This document shows positions 1-5,387 of a stretch of 6,918 bases of DNA, in pieces. Made by a program: the position numbers and the translations under genes. The DNA is taken from the NCBI GenBank assembly GCA_030446945.1, contig JAUJMI010000198.1, forward strand, positions 1 through 6,918, in the 5' to 3' direction. Positions within the stretch are counted from its first letter, which is position 1; each line of letters begins with the position of its first letter. The DNA comes from Longimicrobium sp. (GTDB taxonomy: Bacteria > Gemmatimonadota > Gemmatimonadetes > Longimicrobiales > Longimicrobiaceae). Under the pieces are notes generated by a model. It saw nothing but the letters and a program-made list of their open reading frames with translations. It did not search any database and had not been told where the DNA came from.

Positions 1-211
1 CGGCGGCCCCAGCCGCTGGAGCACCGAGCGCTCCACCCAGTGGGAGCCGCTGGCCGACACGCTGGTGGTGGAGGTGCAGTACGACCATTTCAGCGGCGGC
101 CGCTTCCGCCACGGCACCCGCTTCCTGCGCTGGCGCCCCGACAAGGACCCGCGCCAGTGCAGCATGGAGCAGGTCGTCAAGGAGAGCCGTTCGACGGCGG
201 CGCTGCTGTAG
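1..211 (+). CDS. ATP-dependent DNA ligase, C-terminal part (partial)
   Basis: The reading frame starting at base 2 gives 69 residues ending at a TAG stop (209-211); the 5' end lies outside the window. The product is the end of the OB-fold domain of an ATP-dependent DNA ligase, which seals nicks through an enzyme-AMP intermediate. The segment [20 protein letters not shown] followed by FLRWRPDK is the typical C-terminal block of bacterial LigC/LigD-type ligases. RPDK (bases 134-145) matches nucleotidyltransferase motif VI (RxDK), which contacts the ATP phosphates during adenylation. Bacterial ligases of this kind usually act in repair (non-homologous end joining or base-excision repair) and not in replication. 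Whether this one is stand-alone or fused to polymerase or nuclease domains cannot be seen here. The family call is firm; the subtype is not. Confidence 0.9.
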   Translation, partial: GGPSRWSTERSTQWEPLADTLVVEVQYDHFSGGRFRHGTRFLRWRPDKDPRQCSMEQVVKESRSTAALL

Positions 212-214
212 CGA

Positions 215-264
215 GGGCCCCCACCCCGCTTGCCCCTCCCCCAATAACCACCTGGGGGAGGGGC
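215..264. repeat. Hairpin repeat just after the ligase stop (REP-like)
   Basis: A perfect 12-bp inverted repeat (232-243 and 253-264, arm GCCCCTCCCCCA) has a 9-base loop. The preceding sequence GGGCCCCCACCCCGCTTG (216-233) resembles the flank of the second repeat at 477-557 read on the other strand (GGCCCTCACCCCCGCT). Starting four bases after the ligase stop, it could end or protect that transcript, but no T-run follows the stem, so it is not a standard intrinsic terminator. It looks like one member of a dispersed palindromic family. Confidence 0.7.
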
Positions 265-361
265 GCTGGCGTGCATGGGTGTGCACAGGGCGCGAGGCGG
301 CGCGGGGGCTGCCTCTAGGGTTTGGGTGCGGAGGGCCGGGGGTGGCCGCGGGGGAAGGGGC

Positions 362-383
362 GGGCAGACACGCAGGTCTGCCC
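362..383. repeat. Small palindromic intergenic repeat (GGGCAGAC type)
   Basis: A perfect 8-bp inverted repeat, GGGCAGAC (362-369) and GTCTGCCC (376-383), encloses a 6-base loop. It is bordered by GGGGC on the left and CCCTACC on the right, so on the minus strand it starts GGTAGGGGCAGACC. Short elements with a GTAGGGGC edge and a GC-rich stem are, as I recall, common dispersed repeats in several high-GC phyla. No coding or terminator role is visible. Confidence 0.6.
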
Positions 384-421
384 CTACCAGGTTTGAACGC
401 AGCGCAGAGGTCGAGGCGGGG

Positions 422-454
422 CGCAGGGCGGGCGCGATGAATCGCGTCCCTGCG
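422..454. repeat. Small palindromic intergenic repeat (GCGAT-ATCGC type)
   Basis: The outer arms 422-428 and 448-454 (CGCAGGG / CCCTGCG) pair perfectly. The inner arms CGCGAT (433-438) and ATCGCG (441-446) also pair, extended by a G-T pair at 432/447, with a 3-base bulge on the left side and only a 2-base tip. This resembles the previous small element in architecture but not in stem sequence. It is more plausibly a dispersed palindrome than a binding site for a known factor. Confidence 0.5.
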
Positions 455-476
455 GCGCGTCACGCCACGTACCCAC

Positions 477-557
477 GCCCCCTCTCTCGATAACAGAGGC
501 GCAGCCTCTCCCATTGTCGGGAGAGGGGGCAGCGAGGAACGAGCGGGGGTGAGGGCC
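477..557. repeat. Nested hairpin repeat just after the DUF885 stop (REP-like)
   Basis: A 17-bp outer stem (477-493 with 514-530, two G-T wobbles on the plus strand) encloses a second stem-loop, AGAGGC (495-500) with GCCTCT (504-509) around GCA. A tail GAGCGGGGGTGAGGGCC (541-557) leads to within four bases of the DUF885 stop. Read on the minus strand it is the first structure a transcript meets after that gene, a position that mirrors the 215-264 repeat after the ligase stop. No T-run follows, so any termination would not be the simple intrinsic type. Confidence 0.7.
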
Positions 558-561
558 GCCG

Positions 562-2331
562 TTAGAGCCCCGACGCCGTGTCGCCCGGGATCATCGCGCG
601 GCGGGCGAGCGACACGGGGAGGCCCAGGCGCAGGAAGCGGTCGTGGAACTCGCGCAGGGAGAAGGTCTTGCCCTGCGACTCCAGGTGGCGGCGGTAGTCG
701 TCGCGCAGCTTCAGGATCTGCATACGGCCCAGCGCGTAGTAGAGGTACGTAGGGTCGTTGGTGCCGCGCTGCGTCTCACGCAGGGCGGGGAAGGGGGCGA
801 AGAATGCGATCTCCTCGAACCGCTTCGCCGCGTCCTCTACCGACGCGCCGTACGCGTGCATGGCAAGGCCGGCGTGCCAGCGCGCGTGCCGCTGGAGGGC
901 GCGCCGCAGCTGGCCCAGGCGCACGGCCGGGCTGCCGCCGCCCAGCCCCTCGTCCACCATCATCTGCTCCGTGTAGTGCGCCCACCCCTCCACCAGCGAG
1001 GCGGGGGTGAACACCTTGCGCACCTCGGTGGGGATCTGCGAGCGGTAGAGGAGCTGCACGAAGTGGCCGGGCATCGCCTCGTGCACCGTGATCCCCAGGA
1101 GGCCCGGGTAGTTGAAGTACGTGAGGTGCTGCTCCTTCTGCTCCGCCGTCCACGACGGGTCCACGTTGGTGATGTTGTAGAACGCCTCCGTGGCCACCTC
1201 CTCAAAGGGGCCGGGGGTGTCCATGGAGGCGAAGCCCTGCCGCGCGTACTCCGGCGTGGGGCGCACCACCGGCATGCGGTCGCTCGGCAGGGTGACGATC
1301 CCGCGCTCCACGATGAAGCGCCGGATGGTGTCGAGCTGCGCACGCGCGGTGGGGATGAGCTGCTCGGGCGTGGGGTGCACGTGGGTGATGGAGTCCATCA
1401 CCTGCAGCGGAGTGCGGCGCGGGTCGATGCGCGCCGCCTCGCGGGCCACCCACGCGTGGTAGTCGCGGATGGCGCGCTCGTTCAGGTCGCGAAGCTGGTC
1501 CGCCGAGAGATCGACGAACTCCTCATACTTCACCTTTCGCTCGAAGAGGGAGCGCCCCAGCCGGAAGTCGCCGCGGGCGCGGGGCACCACGTCCCGCTCC
1601 AGCCACGCCGCGTATCCCTCCATCTCGCCGATGGCGCGGGTGCGCGCGGCCTCGAAGCGGGTGCGCAGCGCCGGGTCGGCGCGCTCGGCGCCCTGCGCGG
1701 CAAGGGCCGCCGGGAGGTCCTGGCGCAGGAAGCTCACCGTGCCGCGCGTGTTCCGCACCGCGTCCGTCGCCCAGAGCTGCGGCACGTCGGCGAGGTTGGC
1801 GCGGGCGGCGGCGAGCACGGCGGGGATCCCCTCCATGCGCGCGATCAGCAGCTCCATCCTCCGGGGCGCGGGCGCGAACTCGCGCGAGGCGATCGACGCC
1901 AGCCCGCCTGCCACCACGCTGTTGTAGACCGACGGGTTCTTTTGCCACCCGCGCACCTCCTCCCACTCCAGCAGCTCGGCGCGCAGGGCGTGGTCCAGGA
2001 TCTGGTGATCGAACTTCGCGTCCTCGTTGAGCGACGCGCGGTCGATGGTGCCCAGCTCGGCCAGGAAGCGGCGCAACTCGGCGGTGCGGCGATCGATGGC
2101 GGGGCGCGTGAGGTCGGGGAGGCGCTCGTCGAAGCGGTGGATCCCCAGGCTCGTGGAGCGCACCGGGTCCTCGGCGTAGTACCAGTCCAGGAAGGTGCGC
2201 GCGAAGCGGTCGTAGCGCGCCTGCTGGCCGGCGGGCGCGGGCGCGGGCGCGGCGCGGGGCGCGGCGGGGGCGCACCCGGCCAGCGCCAGCGCGAGCAGGA
2301 TGGAACGGCGCGGCAGGCCCATGGAGCTCAT
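562..2331 (-). CDS. DUF885 family lipoprotein, putative zinc metallopeptidase
   Basis: This 589-residue product is an exported lipoprotein of the DUF885 family (PF05960). I chose the ATG at 2331 because it gives [20 protein letters not shown], a short basic N-region, a hydrophobic core and lipobox LAGC with Cys20. A start at 2322 (586 aa) keeps the same signal; the open frame extends to 2433 but that extension is charged. No clear Shine-Dalgarno is visible. An Ala/Pro linker (21-35, from GGGCGC hexamer repeats in the DNA) precedes the folded domain, whose first conserved block [20 protein letters not shown] begins near residue 46. The presumed metal site is HEAMPGH (417-423), an HExxxxH spacing characteristic of this family, followed by EGWAHYTE (448-455), whose glutamates are candidates for the third ligand. 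Peptidase activity is inferred from these motifs; the substrate is unknown. It probably sits on a membrane face in the periplasm and is divergent from the VWA lipoprotein. Confidence 0.9.
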   Translation of the reverse strand: MSSMGLPRRSILLALALAGCAPAAPRAAPAPAPAGQQARYDRFARTFLDWYYAEDPVRSTSLGIHRFDERLPDLTRPAIDRRTAELRRFLAELGTIDRASLNEDAKFDHQILDHALRAELLEWEEVRGWQKNPSVYNSVVAGGLASIASREFAPAPRRMELLIARMEGIPAVLAAARANLADVPQLWATDAVRNTRGTVSFLRQDLPAALAAQGAERADPALRTRFEAARTRAIGEMEGYAAWLERDVVPRARGDFRLGRSLFERKVKYEEFVDLSADQLRDLNERAIRDYHAWVAREAARIDPRRTPLQVMDSITHVHPTPEQLIPTARAQLDTIRRFIVERGIVTLPSDRMPVVRPTPEYARQGFASMDTPGPFEEVATEAFYNITNVDPSWTAEQKEQHLTYFNYPGLLGITVHEAMPGHFVQLLYRSQIPTEVRKVFTPASLVEGWAHYTEQMMVDEGLGGGSPAVRLGQLRRALQRHARWHAGLAMHAYGASVEDAAKRFEEIAFFAPFPALRETQRGTNDPTYLYYALGRMQILKLRDDYRRHLESQGKTFSLREFHDRFLRLGLPVSLARRAMIPGDTASGL

Positions 2332-2423
2332 CCGTGCGAAGTGTGTGCGTGTCGGGAGGTCTCTGGAAAGATAGCCCGCCCGCCGCGCGGGGCGCCACCC
2401 GGCGTCAGAACTCGGGGTGCCCC

Positions 2424-2464
2424 CGCCGTTCAATGAACGAAGCTCCCCGGTTCATCGAACGGCG
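2424..2464. promoter_or_regulatory. Twin GTTC-GAAC palindromes, operator-like
   Basis: Two half-palindromic boxes occur here: GTTCAATGAAC (2428-2438) and GTTCATCGAAC (2450-2460), with centres 22 bp apart, about two helical turns. Together with their flanks they form a larger inverted repeat, 2424-2438 with 2450-2464, matching at 14 of 15 positions around an 11-base spacer. The single mismatch would be a G-U pair in minus-strand RNA. Nested two-box symmetry in a divergent promoter region is typical of an operator for a dimeric regulator binding on one DNA face. An RNA hairpin in the DUF885 leader is the alternative. The cognate regulator is not in the window. Confidence 0.45.
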
Positions 2465-2505
2465 ACCGAACGCCCGGCCACCTCTCCGCGCGGGCTGGCG
2501 AAGCG

Positions 2506-2534
2506 CGCAAGCCGTGCGCCCGCAACGGCTTGCG
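2506..2534. repeat. Perfect 10-bp inverted repeat upstream of the VWA gene
   Basis: CGCAAGCCGT (2506-2515) and ACGGCTTGCG (2525-2534) are exact reverse complements separated by 9 bases. It lies about 100 bases before the VWA lipoprotein ATG. It could be a hairpin in a long leader, a protein-binding site, or a chance palindrome in GC-rich DNA; nothing in the sequence decides between these. Confidence 0.5.
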
Positions 2535-2630
2535 GCGCGCGGCCTCTGCGGCTCCTTCGATGCACCCGTGTGGGCCATCCCCTCCGGCATCCGCGGGCGT
2601 CGCGAACCATTTCCACCCGGACGGTGCCGT

Positions 2631-4232
2631 ATGTGGAAGCGCTCTCCCATCCTCCTGGTCCTCCTGCTGGCGGCCTGCAACGATTCCGGCTACGAGCAGC
2701 GCTCATCGATGCAGCGGGAGGAGCTGATCGACTATGTGGAAGTGCAGAGCGCGACCACGAGCGACAGCGCCGAGCCGGCGGTGGGCGTTATGCACGAGAT
2801 GGAGCCGCGGTTTCCAGACGTTGCCGAGGGGCGCGCGACGCGACTTGACCACGGCGTAGCCGAGGGCAGACGGAAGCAGTACGCGGCGCTGGCCGAGAAC
2901 CGCTTCATCGAGGCGCGCCGGGCGCCGCTCTCCACCTTTTCCATCGACGTGGACGCGGCATCGTACAGCAACGTGCGCCGCTTCCTCACCAGCGGCACCC
3001 TGCCGCCGGCCGACGCGGTGCGGATCGAGGAGCTGGTCAACTACTTCGAATACGACTATCCCGATCCCGACGGGCAGGAGCCGTTCTCCATCACCACCGA
3101 AGTGTCCGCGGCGCCGTGGAACCCGCGCCACCGCCTGGTGCACGTGGGGCTGCAGGGGCGGCGCATGAGCACGGAGCGCCTGCCGCCGAGCAACCTCGTC
3201 TTCCTGGTGGACGTCTCTGGCTCCATGGCGTCGCCCGACAGGCTGCCGCTGGTGCAGGAGAGTCTGCGCATGCTCACGGACCAGCTCCGCCGCCAGGACC
3301 GCGTCGCCATCGTGCTGTACGCCGGGGAGGCGGGAGTGGCGCTCCCCAGCACCTCCGGCGCGGACAAGGCGGCGATCCGCCGCGCCATAGACGCCATGTA
3401 CGCCGGCGGCTCCACCAACGGCGCGGGTGGCATCACGACGGCGTACGAGACGGTGCGCCGCAACTACGTCCCCGGCGGCAACAACCGCGTGATCCTGGCC
3501 ACCGACGGCGACTTCAACGTGGGCGTCAGCAGCGACGCGGAGCTGGTGAAGCTGATCGAGCGCGAGCGCAACGACGGGATCTCGCTGACGGTGCTGGGCT
3601 TCGGCACCGGGAACTACCAGGACGCCAAGATGGAGGCGCTGGCCGACCATGGGAACGGCAACTACGCGTACGTGGACGACATCGGCGAGGCCCGCAAGGC
3701 GCTGGTGGAGGAGATGGCGGGGACGCTGCACACGCTCGCCAAAGACGTGAAGATCCAGGTGGAGTTCGATCCGGCGCGCGTGCACAGCTACCGCCTGATC
3801 GGCTACGAGAACCGCGCCCTGGCCGCGCGCGACTTCCGCGACGACCGCAAGGACGCCGGCGAGCTGGGCGCCGGCCACTCCGTCACCGCGCTCTACGAGG
3901 TCGTCCCCCGCGCCGGCCCGGGCGGCGGGCAGCTGCTGACGGTGCGGATGCGCTACAAGGCGCCCAACGGCGTGCACAGCCGCGCCCACGCTCGCGCCGT
4001 GCCCAACCGGGTGACGCCCGCCGCGCGCGCATCGGACGACTTCCGCTTCGCCGCCGCGGTGGCGGAGTGGGGGATGCTCCTGCGCGGCTCCGCCCACCGC
4101 GGCTCCGCATCGTACGACGCGGTGCTGGCCCGTGCCCGCTCCGCCCGCGGCCCCGACCTCAAGGGCCATCGCGCCGAGTTCGTGCAGTTGGTGGAAGCGT
4201 CGCGCCGGCTGGATGGCCTGCGCGGCGACTGA
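2631..4232 (+). CDS. YfbK-like von Willebrand factor A domain lipoprotein
   Basis: The 533-residue product is a lipoprotein of the family that includes E. coli YfbK. The ATG at 2631 was chosen because it yields MWKRSPILLVLLLAAC, with lipobox LAAC and Cys16. The open frame extends to 2334 but that part is Arg/Pro-rich and lacks a signal. Three regions follow: an N-terminal VWF-associated domain (about 95-180, with STFSIDVDAASYSNVRRFL); a VWA domain (about 186-365); and a C-terminal DUF3520-like domain (about 371-533, with DDFRFAAAVAEWGMLLRGS). The metal-ion-dependent adhesion site looks complete: D194-x-S196-x-S198 (DVSGSM), T262 in GGSTNG and D292 in ATDGDFN, so cation-dependent ligand binding is expected. 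The partner and physiological role are unknown. A disordered acidic stretch (about 17-85) probably tethers the domains to the membrane. The family call is strong; function beyond protein binding is not inferred. Confidence 0.93.
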   Translation: MWKRSPILLVLLLAACNDSGYEQRSSMQREELIDYVEVQSATTSDSAEPAVGVMHEMEPRFPDVAEGRATRLDHGVAEGRRKQYAALAENRFIEARRAPLSTFSIDVDAASYSNVRRFLTSGTLPPADAVRIEELVNYFEYDYPDPDGQEPFSITTEVSAAPWNPRHRLVHVGLQGRRMSTERLPPSNLVFLVDVSGSMASPDRLPLVQESLRMLTDQLRRQDRVAIVLYAGEAGVALPSTSGADKAAIRRAIDAMYAGGSTNGAGGITTAYETVRRNYVPGGNNRVILATDGDFNVGVSSDAELVKLIERERNDGISLTVLGFGTGNYQDAKMEALADHGNGNYAYVDDIGEARKALVEEMAGTLHTLAKDVKIQVEFDPARVHSYRLIGYENRALAARDFRDDRKDAGELGAGHSVTALYEVVPRAGPGGGQLLTVRMRYKAPNGVHSRAHARAVPNRVTPAARASDDFRFAAAVAEWGMLLRGSAHRGSASYDAVLARARSARGPDLKGHRAEFVQLVEASRRLDGLRGD

Positions 4233-4245
4233 CGGCTGTCCTCAT

Positions 4246-4268
4246 ACAGAGACACAGAGACACAGAGG
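4246..4268. repeat. Tandem octamer repeat ACAGAGAC after the VWA gene
   Basis: Two exact copies of ACAGAGAC (4246-4253, 4254-4261) and a partial third (ACAGAGG, 4262-4268) start 14 bases after the VWA stop. On the other strand it reads CTCTGTGTCTCTGTGT. I recall similar CACAGAGACACAGAG stretches as dispersed intergenic sequence in several high-GC genomes, so this may be part of a larger dispersed repeat reaching to about 4331. Confidence 0.7.
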
Positions 4269-4270
4269 AA

Positions 4271-4331
4271 GAACAGCAGAAGGGGTTCTCTATGGCTTGC
4301 AGTTCCCTCTGGGCCCTCAATGATGCTGTTC
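4271..4331. repeat. Long-range inverted repeat in the VWA to barrel-gene spacer
   Basis: GAACAGCA (4271-4278) is exactly complementary to TGCTGTTC (4324-4331). The overlapping arms CAGAGGAA (4263-4270) and TTCCCTCTG (4303-4311) pair with one bulge and would compete with part of that fold. The 45-base gap is long and no T-run follows, so this is not a standard terminator. It more likely belongs to the same dispersed element as the octamers just upstream. Confidence 0.35.
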
Positions 4332-4338
4332 AGGAGCG

Positions 4339-4367
4339 CTGAGAGATAAACGGATGTCGCGTAAAAT
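4339..4367 (+). promoter_or_regulatory. Putative sigma-70 promoter of the outer-membrane barrel gene
   Basis: CTGAGA (4339-4344; 4 of 6 to TTGACA) and TAAAAT (4362-4367; 5 of 6 to TATAAT) are separated by 17 bases, in the most AT-rich patch of this spacer. Transcription would begin near 4374 and give a leader of about 115 bases, including a small stem CGCGG/CCGCG (4439-4455), before the barrel-protein start codon. Sigma factors of this phylum may prefer other sequences, so this remains a motif-level call. Confidence 0.4.
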
Positions 4368-4476
4368 GGGCGTAAGTTGTTGTGTTTGACGGCCTTGTGG
4401 CTAAACTGGCGCGGCGTTTGCTTGAGAGGGGTGCGTCTCGCGGAGGTTCGCCGCGGGGCGCATTCCTATTTCCCAC

Positions 4477-4482
4477 GAGGAG
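4477..4482 (+). promoter_or_regulatory. Ribosome binding site fixing the barrel-protein start
   Basis: GAGGAG lies five bases before the ATG at 4488. It selects that codon over an upstream in-frame ATG at 4377, which has no such site and would bury the signal peptide. Confidence 0.8.
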
Positions 4483-4487
4483 AGACG

Positions 4488-5051
4488 ATGAAGAAAGCTA
4501 CGTTTGTTCTGGCGGCTCTTTCGTTGCTGGGTGTGGCGGGGACTGCCTCGGCGCAGTCGGCGATTCCGCTGTCCGTGGAGATCCGTGGCGACGCCGCGAT
4601 CCCGACCGGCGACTTCGCGGACGGCATCGAGAACGGCATCGGCTTCACCGGGAGCGCGGCGCTGCAGCTGGTGCCCGGGTTCGGCGTGTACGGCAGCTAC
4701 AGCCGCACCAACTTCTCGATCGACGGCGCGGATGACGACGTGCTGGACCAGGGATTCTCGGCGGGCCTCACCGCCTCGCTGGGCGGCGGCGCGGGCCGCC
4801 CGACGCCGTACCTGGGCGCCGGGCTCCTCTTCCACGAGCTGGAGGTGGACGACGCCGAGGTGGGAGACGCGAAGATGGGCTTCGAGGTCGGCGCCGGGAT
4901 CGCGGTCCCGCTCGGCCAGCGCGTCCGCGTCACCCCCGCGGTGGGCTACCGGCAGTACAACATCGAGGGGCTGTCGCTGGGGGGCATCGTGAACACGGAC
5001 ATGAACGTGTCGTACCTCAACGCCGGCGTGGGGCTGAACATCGCCTTCTGA
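4488..5051 (+). CDS. Outer-membrane beta-barrel protein, porin-like family
   Basis: This 187-residue product has a clear Sec signal peptide (MKK, hydrophobic core, TASA-Q), with cleavage expected after Ala22. The mature ~165 residues alternate short amphipathic strands with Gly/Asp turns (for example SVEIRGDAAIPTGDF, GFGVYGSYSR, YLGAGLLFHELEV, VTPAVGYRQYNIEGL). It ends in VGLNIAF, whose terminal Phe is the usual signal recognised by the BAM assembly machinery. Size and pattern fit an 8-stranded barrel of the OmpA/OmpW/Lom-like class (PF13505 type). Such proteins are structural or adhesive, or form small pores; nothing here indicates a substrate. The start is set by GAGGAG five bases upstream. 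The gene appears monocistronic: 255 bases separate it from the VWA gene, with a candidate promoter in that gap. Confidence 0.9.
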   Translation: MKKATFVLAALSLLGVAGTASAQSAIPLSVEIRGDAAIPTGDFADGIENGIGFTGSAALQLVPGFGVYGSYSRTNFSIDGADDDVLDQGFSAGLTASLGGGAGRPTPYLGAGLLFHELEVDDAEVGDAKMGFEVGAGIAVPLGQRVRVTPAVGYRQYNIEGLSLGGIVNTDMNVSYLNAGVGLNIAF

Positions 5052-5052
5052 G

Positions 5053-5077
5053 AGTGCGTGAGCGCGTTAGTGCGTTG
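5053..5077. repeat. Tandem octamer AGYGCGTK after the barrel-gene stop
   Basis: Three 8-base units, AGTGCGTG (5053-5060), AGCGCGTT (5061-5068) and AGTGCGTT (5069-5076), begin one base after the TGA stop. Bases 5060-5077 match the reverse complement of 5370-5387 at 17 of 18 positions, so the two ends of this spacer form an inverted pair. Confidence 0.7.
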
Positions 5078-5087
5078 GGCCGGTCTC

Positions 5088-5285
5088 TTGTCATCCTGAG
5101 GGAGCCGCCCGGCATCAACTCGGCGTTCCGTTGCCGAAGCCGTGCGGCGACCGAGGGATCTAGCCGGAACCGGGCCGGCGGTCGCACCTCACGGCCAGCC
5201 CCTCGCAGCGCGCAGTAGATCCTTCGCTCCGCGCCAGACACCGCAGTACAGGAAGCACGGAGAAGCGCTGGGCTCAGCATGACAA
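5088..5285. repeat. MITE/REP-like element with inverted ends (~198 bp)
   Basis: TTGTCATCCTGAG (5088-5100) and CTCAGCATGACAA (5273-5285) are inverted ends matching at 12 of 13 positions. Inside is a second inverted pair, CGAGGGATCT (5152-5161) and AGATCCTTCG (5217-5226), matching at 9 of 10. There is no open frame for a transposase and no obvious target-site duplication. I recall TCATCCTGAGG...GGATCT sequences as dispersed intergenic repeats in several phyla. It is therefore probably a non-autonomous, palindrome-rich repeat and not an intact transposon. Its right end runs directly into the A-tract of the terminator. Confidence 0.6.
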
Positions 5286-5323
5286 AAAAAGGGGGCCGCG
5301 GAGGAACCTCCTCCGCGGTCCCC
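5284..5323 (-). terminator. Intrinsic terminator of the stress-protein gene
   Basis: A GC-rich stem pairs 5291-5304 with 5310-5323 around AACCT (the A-T pair 5305/5309 can extend it). Read on the minus strand the stem is followed at once by seven T (complement of 5284-5290), the classic Rho-independent layout. It lies 55 bases beyond the stop of the minus-strand gene at 5378. On the plus strand the stem is followed by TGCGTATC and not by a T-run, so it should not act fully as an intrinsic terminator for the barrel gene. Confidence 0.88.
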
Positions 5324-5369
5324 CTGCGTATCTGCGTCAGGCGCGCCGTTCTCCTCCAGTGCGGCAAGG

Positions 5370-5387
5370 CAACGCACTCACGCGCTC
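5370..5387. repeat. Octamer repeat overlapping the stress-protein stop
   Basis: On the minus strand this reads AGCGCGTG then AGTGCGTT, two units of the octamer also found three times after the barrel gene. The TGA stop of the stress-protein gene (5378-5380) is formed inside the repeat, so the last codons of that gene are repeat-derived or the repeat arose from them. Confidence 0.65.

Larger units (their letters stand above)
212..561. other. Convergent intergenic spacer rich in palindromes
   Basis: This 350-base gap separates the 3' ends of the ligase (+) and DUF885 (-) genes. I see no credible coding sequence: the short open frames here have Gly/Arg/Pro-rich low-complexity translations and no ribosome binding site. 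Instead it holds four separate hairpin-forming elements (232-264, 362-383, 422-454 and 477-530, listed individually). The two outer ones sit next to the two stop codons and share a related flanking sequence in opposite orientation. Confidence 0.8.
2332..2630. promoter_or_regulatory. Shared upstream region of two divergent lipoprotein genes
   Basis: These 299 bases lie between the DUF885 start (minus) and the VWA lipoprotein start (plus), so both promoters should be here. On the minus strand TATCTT (complement of 2368-2373) is a possible -10 about 37 bases before the DUF885 ATG, but I see no matching -35. I cannot pick a plus-strand promoter with confidence. The region contains two notable inverted repeats (2424-2464 and 2506-2534), listed separately. 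Open frames that cross it are low-complexity extensions of the flanking genes and look non-coding. Confidence 0.5.
5052..5377. other. Convergent spacer built of repeats and a terminator
   Basis: This 326-base gap separates the barrel gene (+) from the stress-protein gene (-). It contains octamer repeats at both ends, a ~198-bp element with inverted ends and a minus-strand intrinsic terminator (each listed separately). Open frames within it are Arg/Pro-rich and lack ribosome binding sites, so I call no gene here. Confidence 0.75.

Noticed and set aside
40..493. Short plus-strand frames over the ligase end and following spacer (40-318, 275-493)
   Set aside because: The first is an out-of-frame reading of the ligase; the second crosses two hairpin repeats. 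Both are low complexity and without ribosome binding sites.
212..561. CRISPR array or phage attachment site in the palindrome-rich spacer
   Set aside because: There are no equal-length direct repeats with regular unique spacers, and no tRNA or integrase gene. The repeats are inverted and of different families.
643..2436. 597-residue plus-strand open frame opposite the DUF885 gene
   Set aside because: Its translation is Val/Arg/Gly/His/Leu-rich low complexity with no recognisable domain, and it mirrors a gene with clear family motifs and a signal peptide. Long antisense frames are expected at ~70% GC.
2334..2630. N-terminal extension of the VWA protein from an upstream in-frame ATG
   Set aside because: It would place 99 Arg/Pro-rich residues before a perfect lipoprotein signal peptide and run through the DUF885 promoter region.
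2703..4169. 488-residue minus-strand open frame opposite the VWA gene
   Set aside because: Same antisense artefact: biased composition, no domain, and the plus strand carries an intact MIDAS protein.
4386..4407. TTGACG (4386) with TAAACT (4402) as the barrel-gene promoter
   Set aside because: The spacer would be only 10 bases; the pair at 4339-4367 has normal 17-base spacing and a better -10.
5088..5285. Autonomous insertion sequence
   Set aside because: At ~198 bp there is no room for a transposase and no open frame resembling one; only the inverted ends are present.
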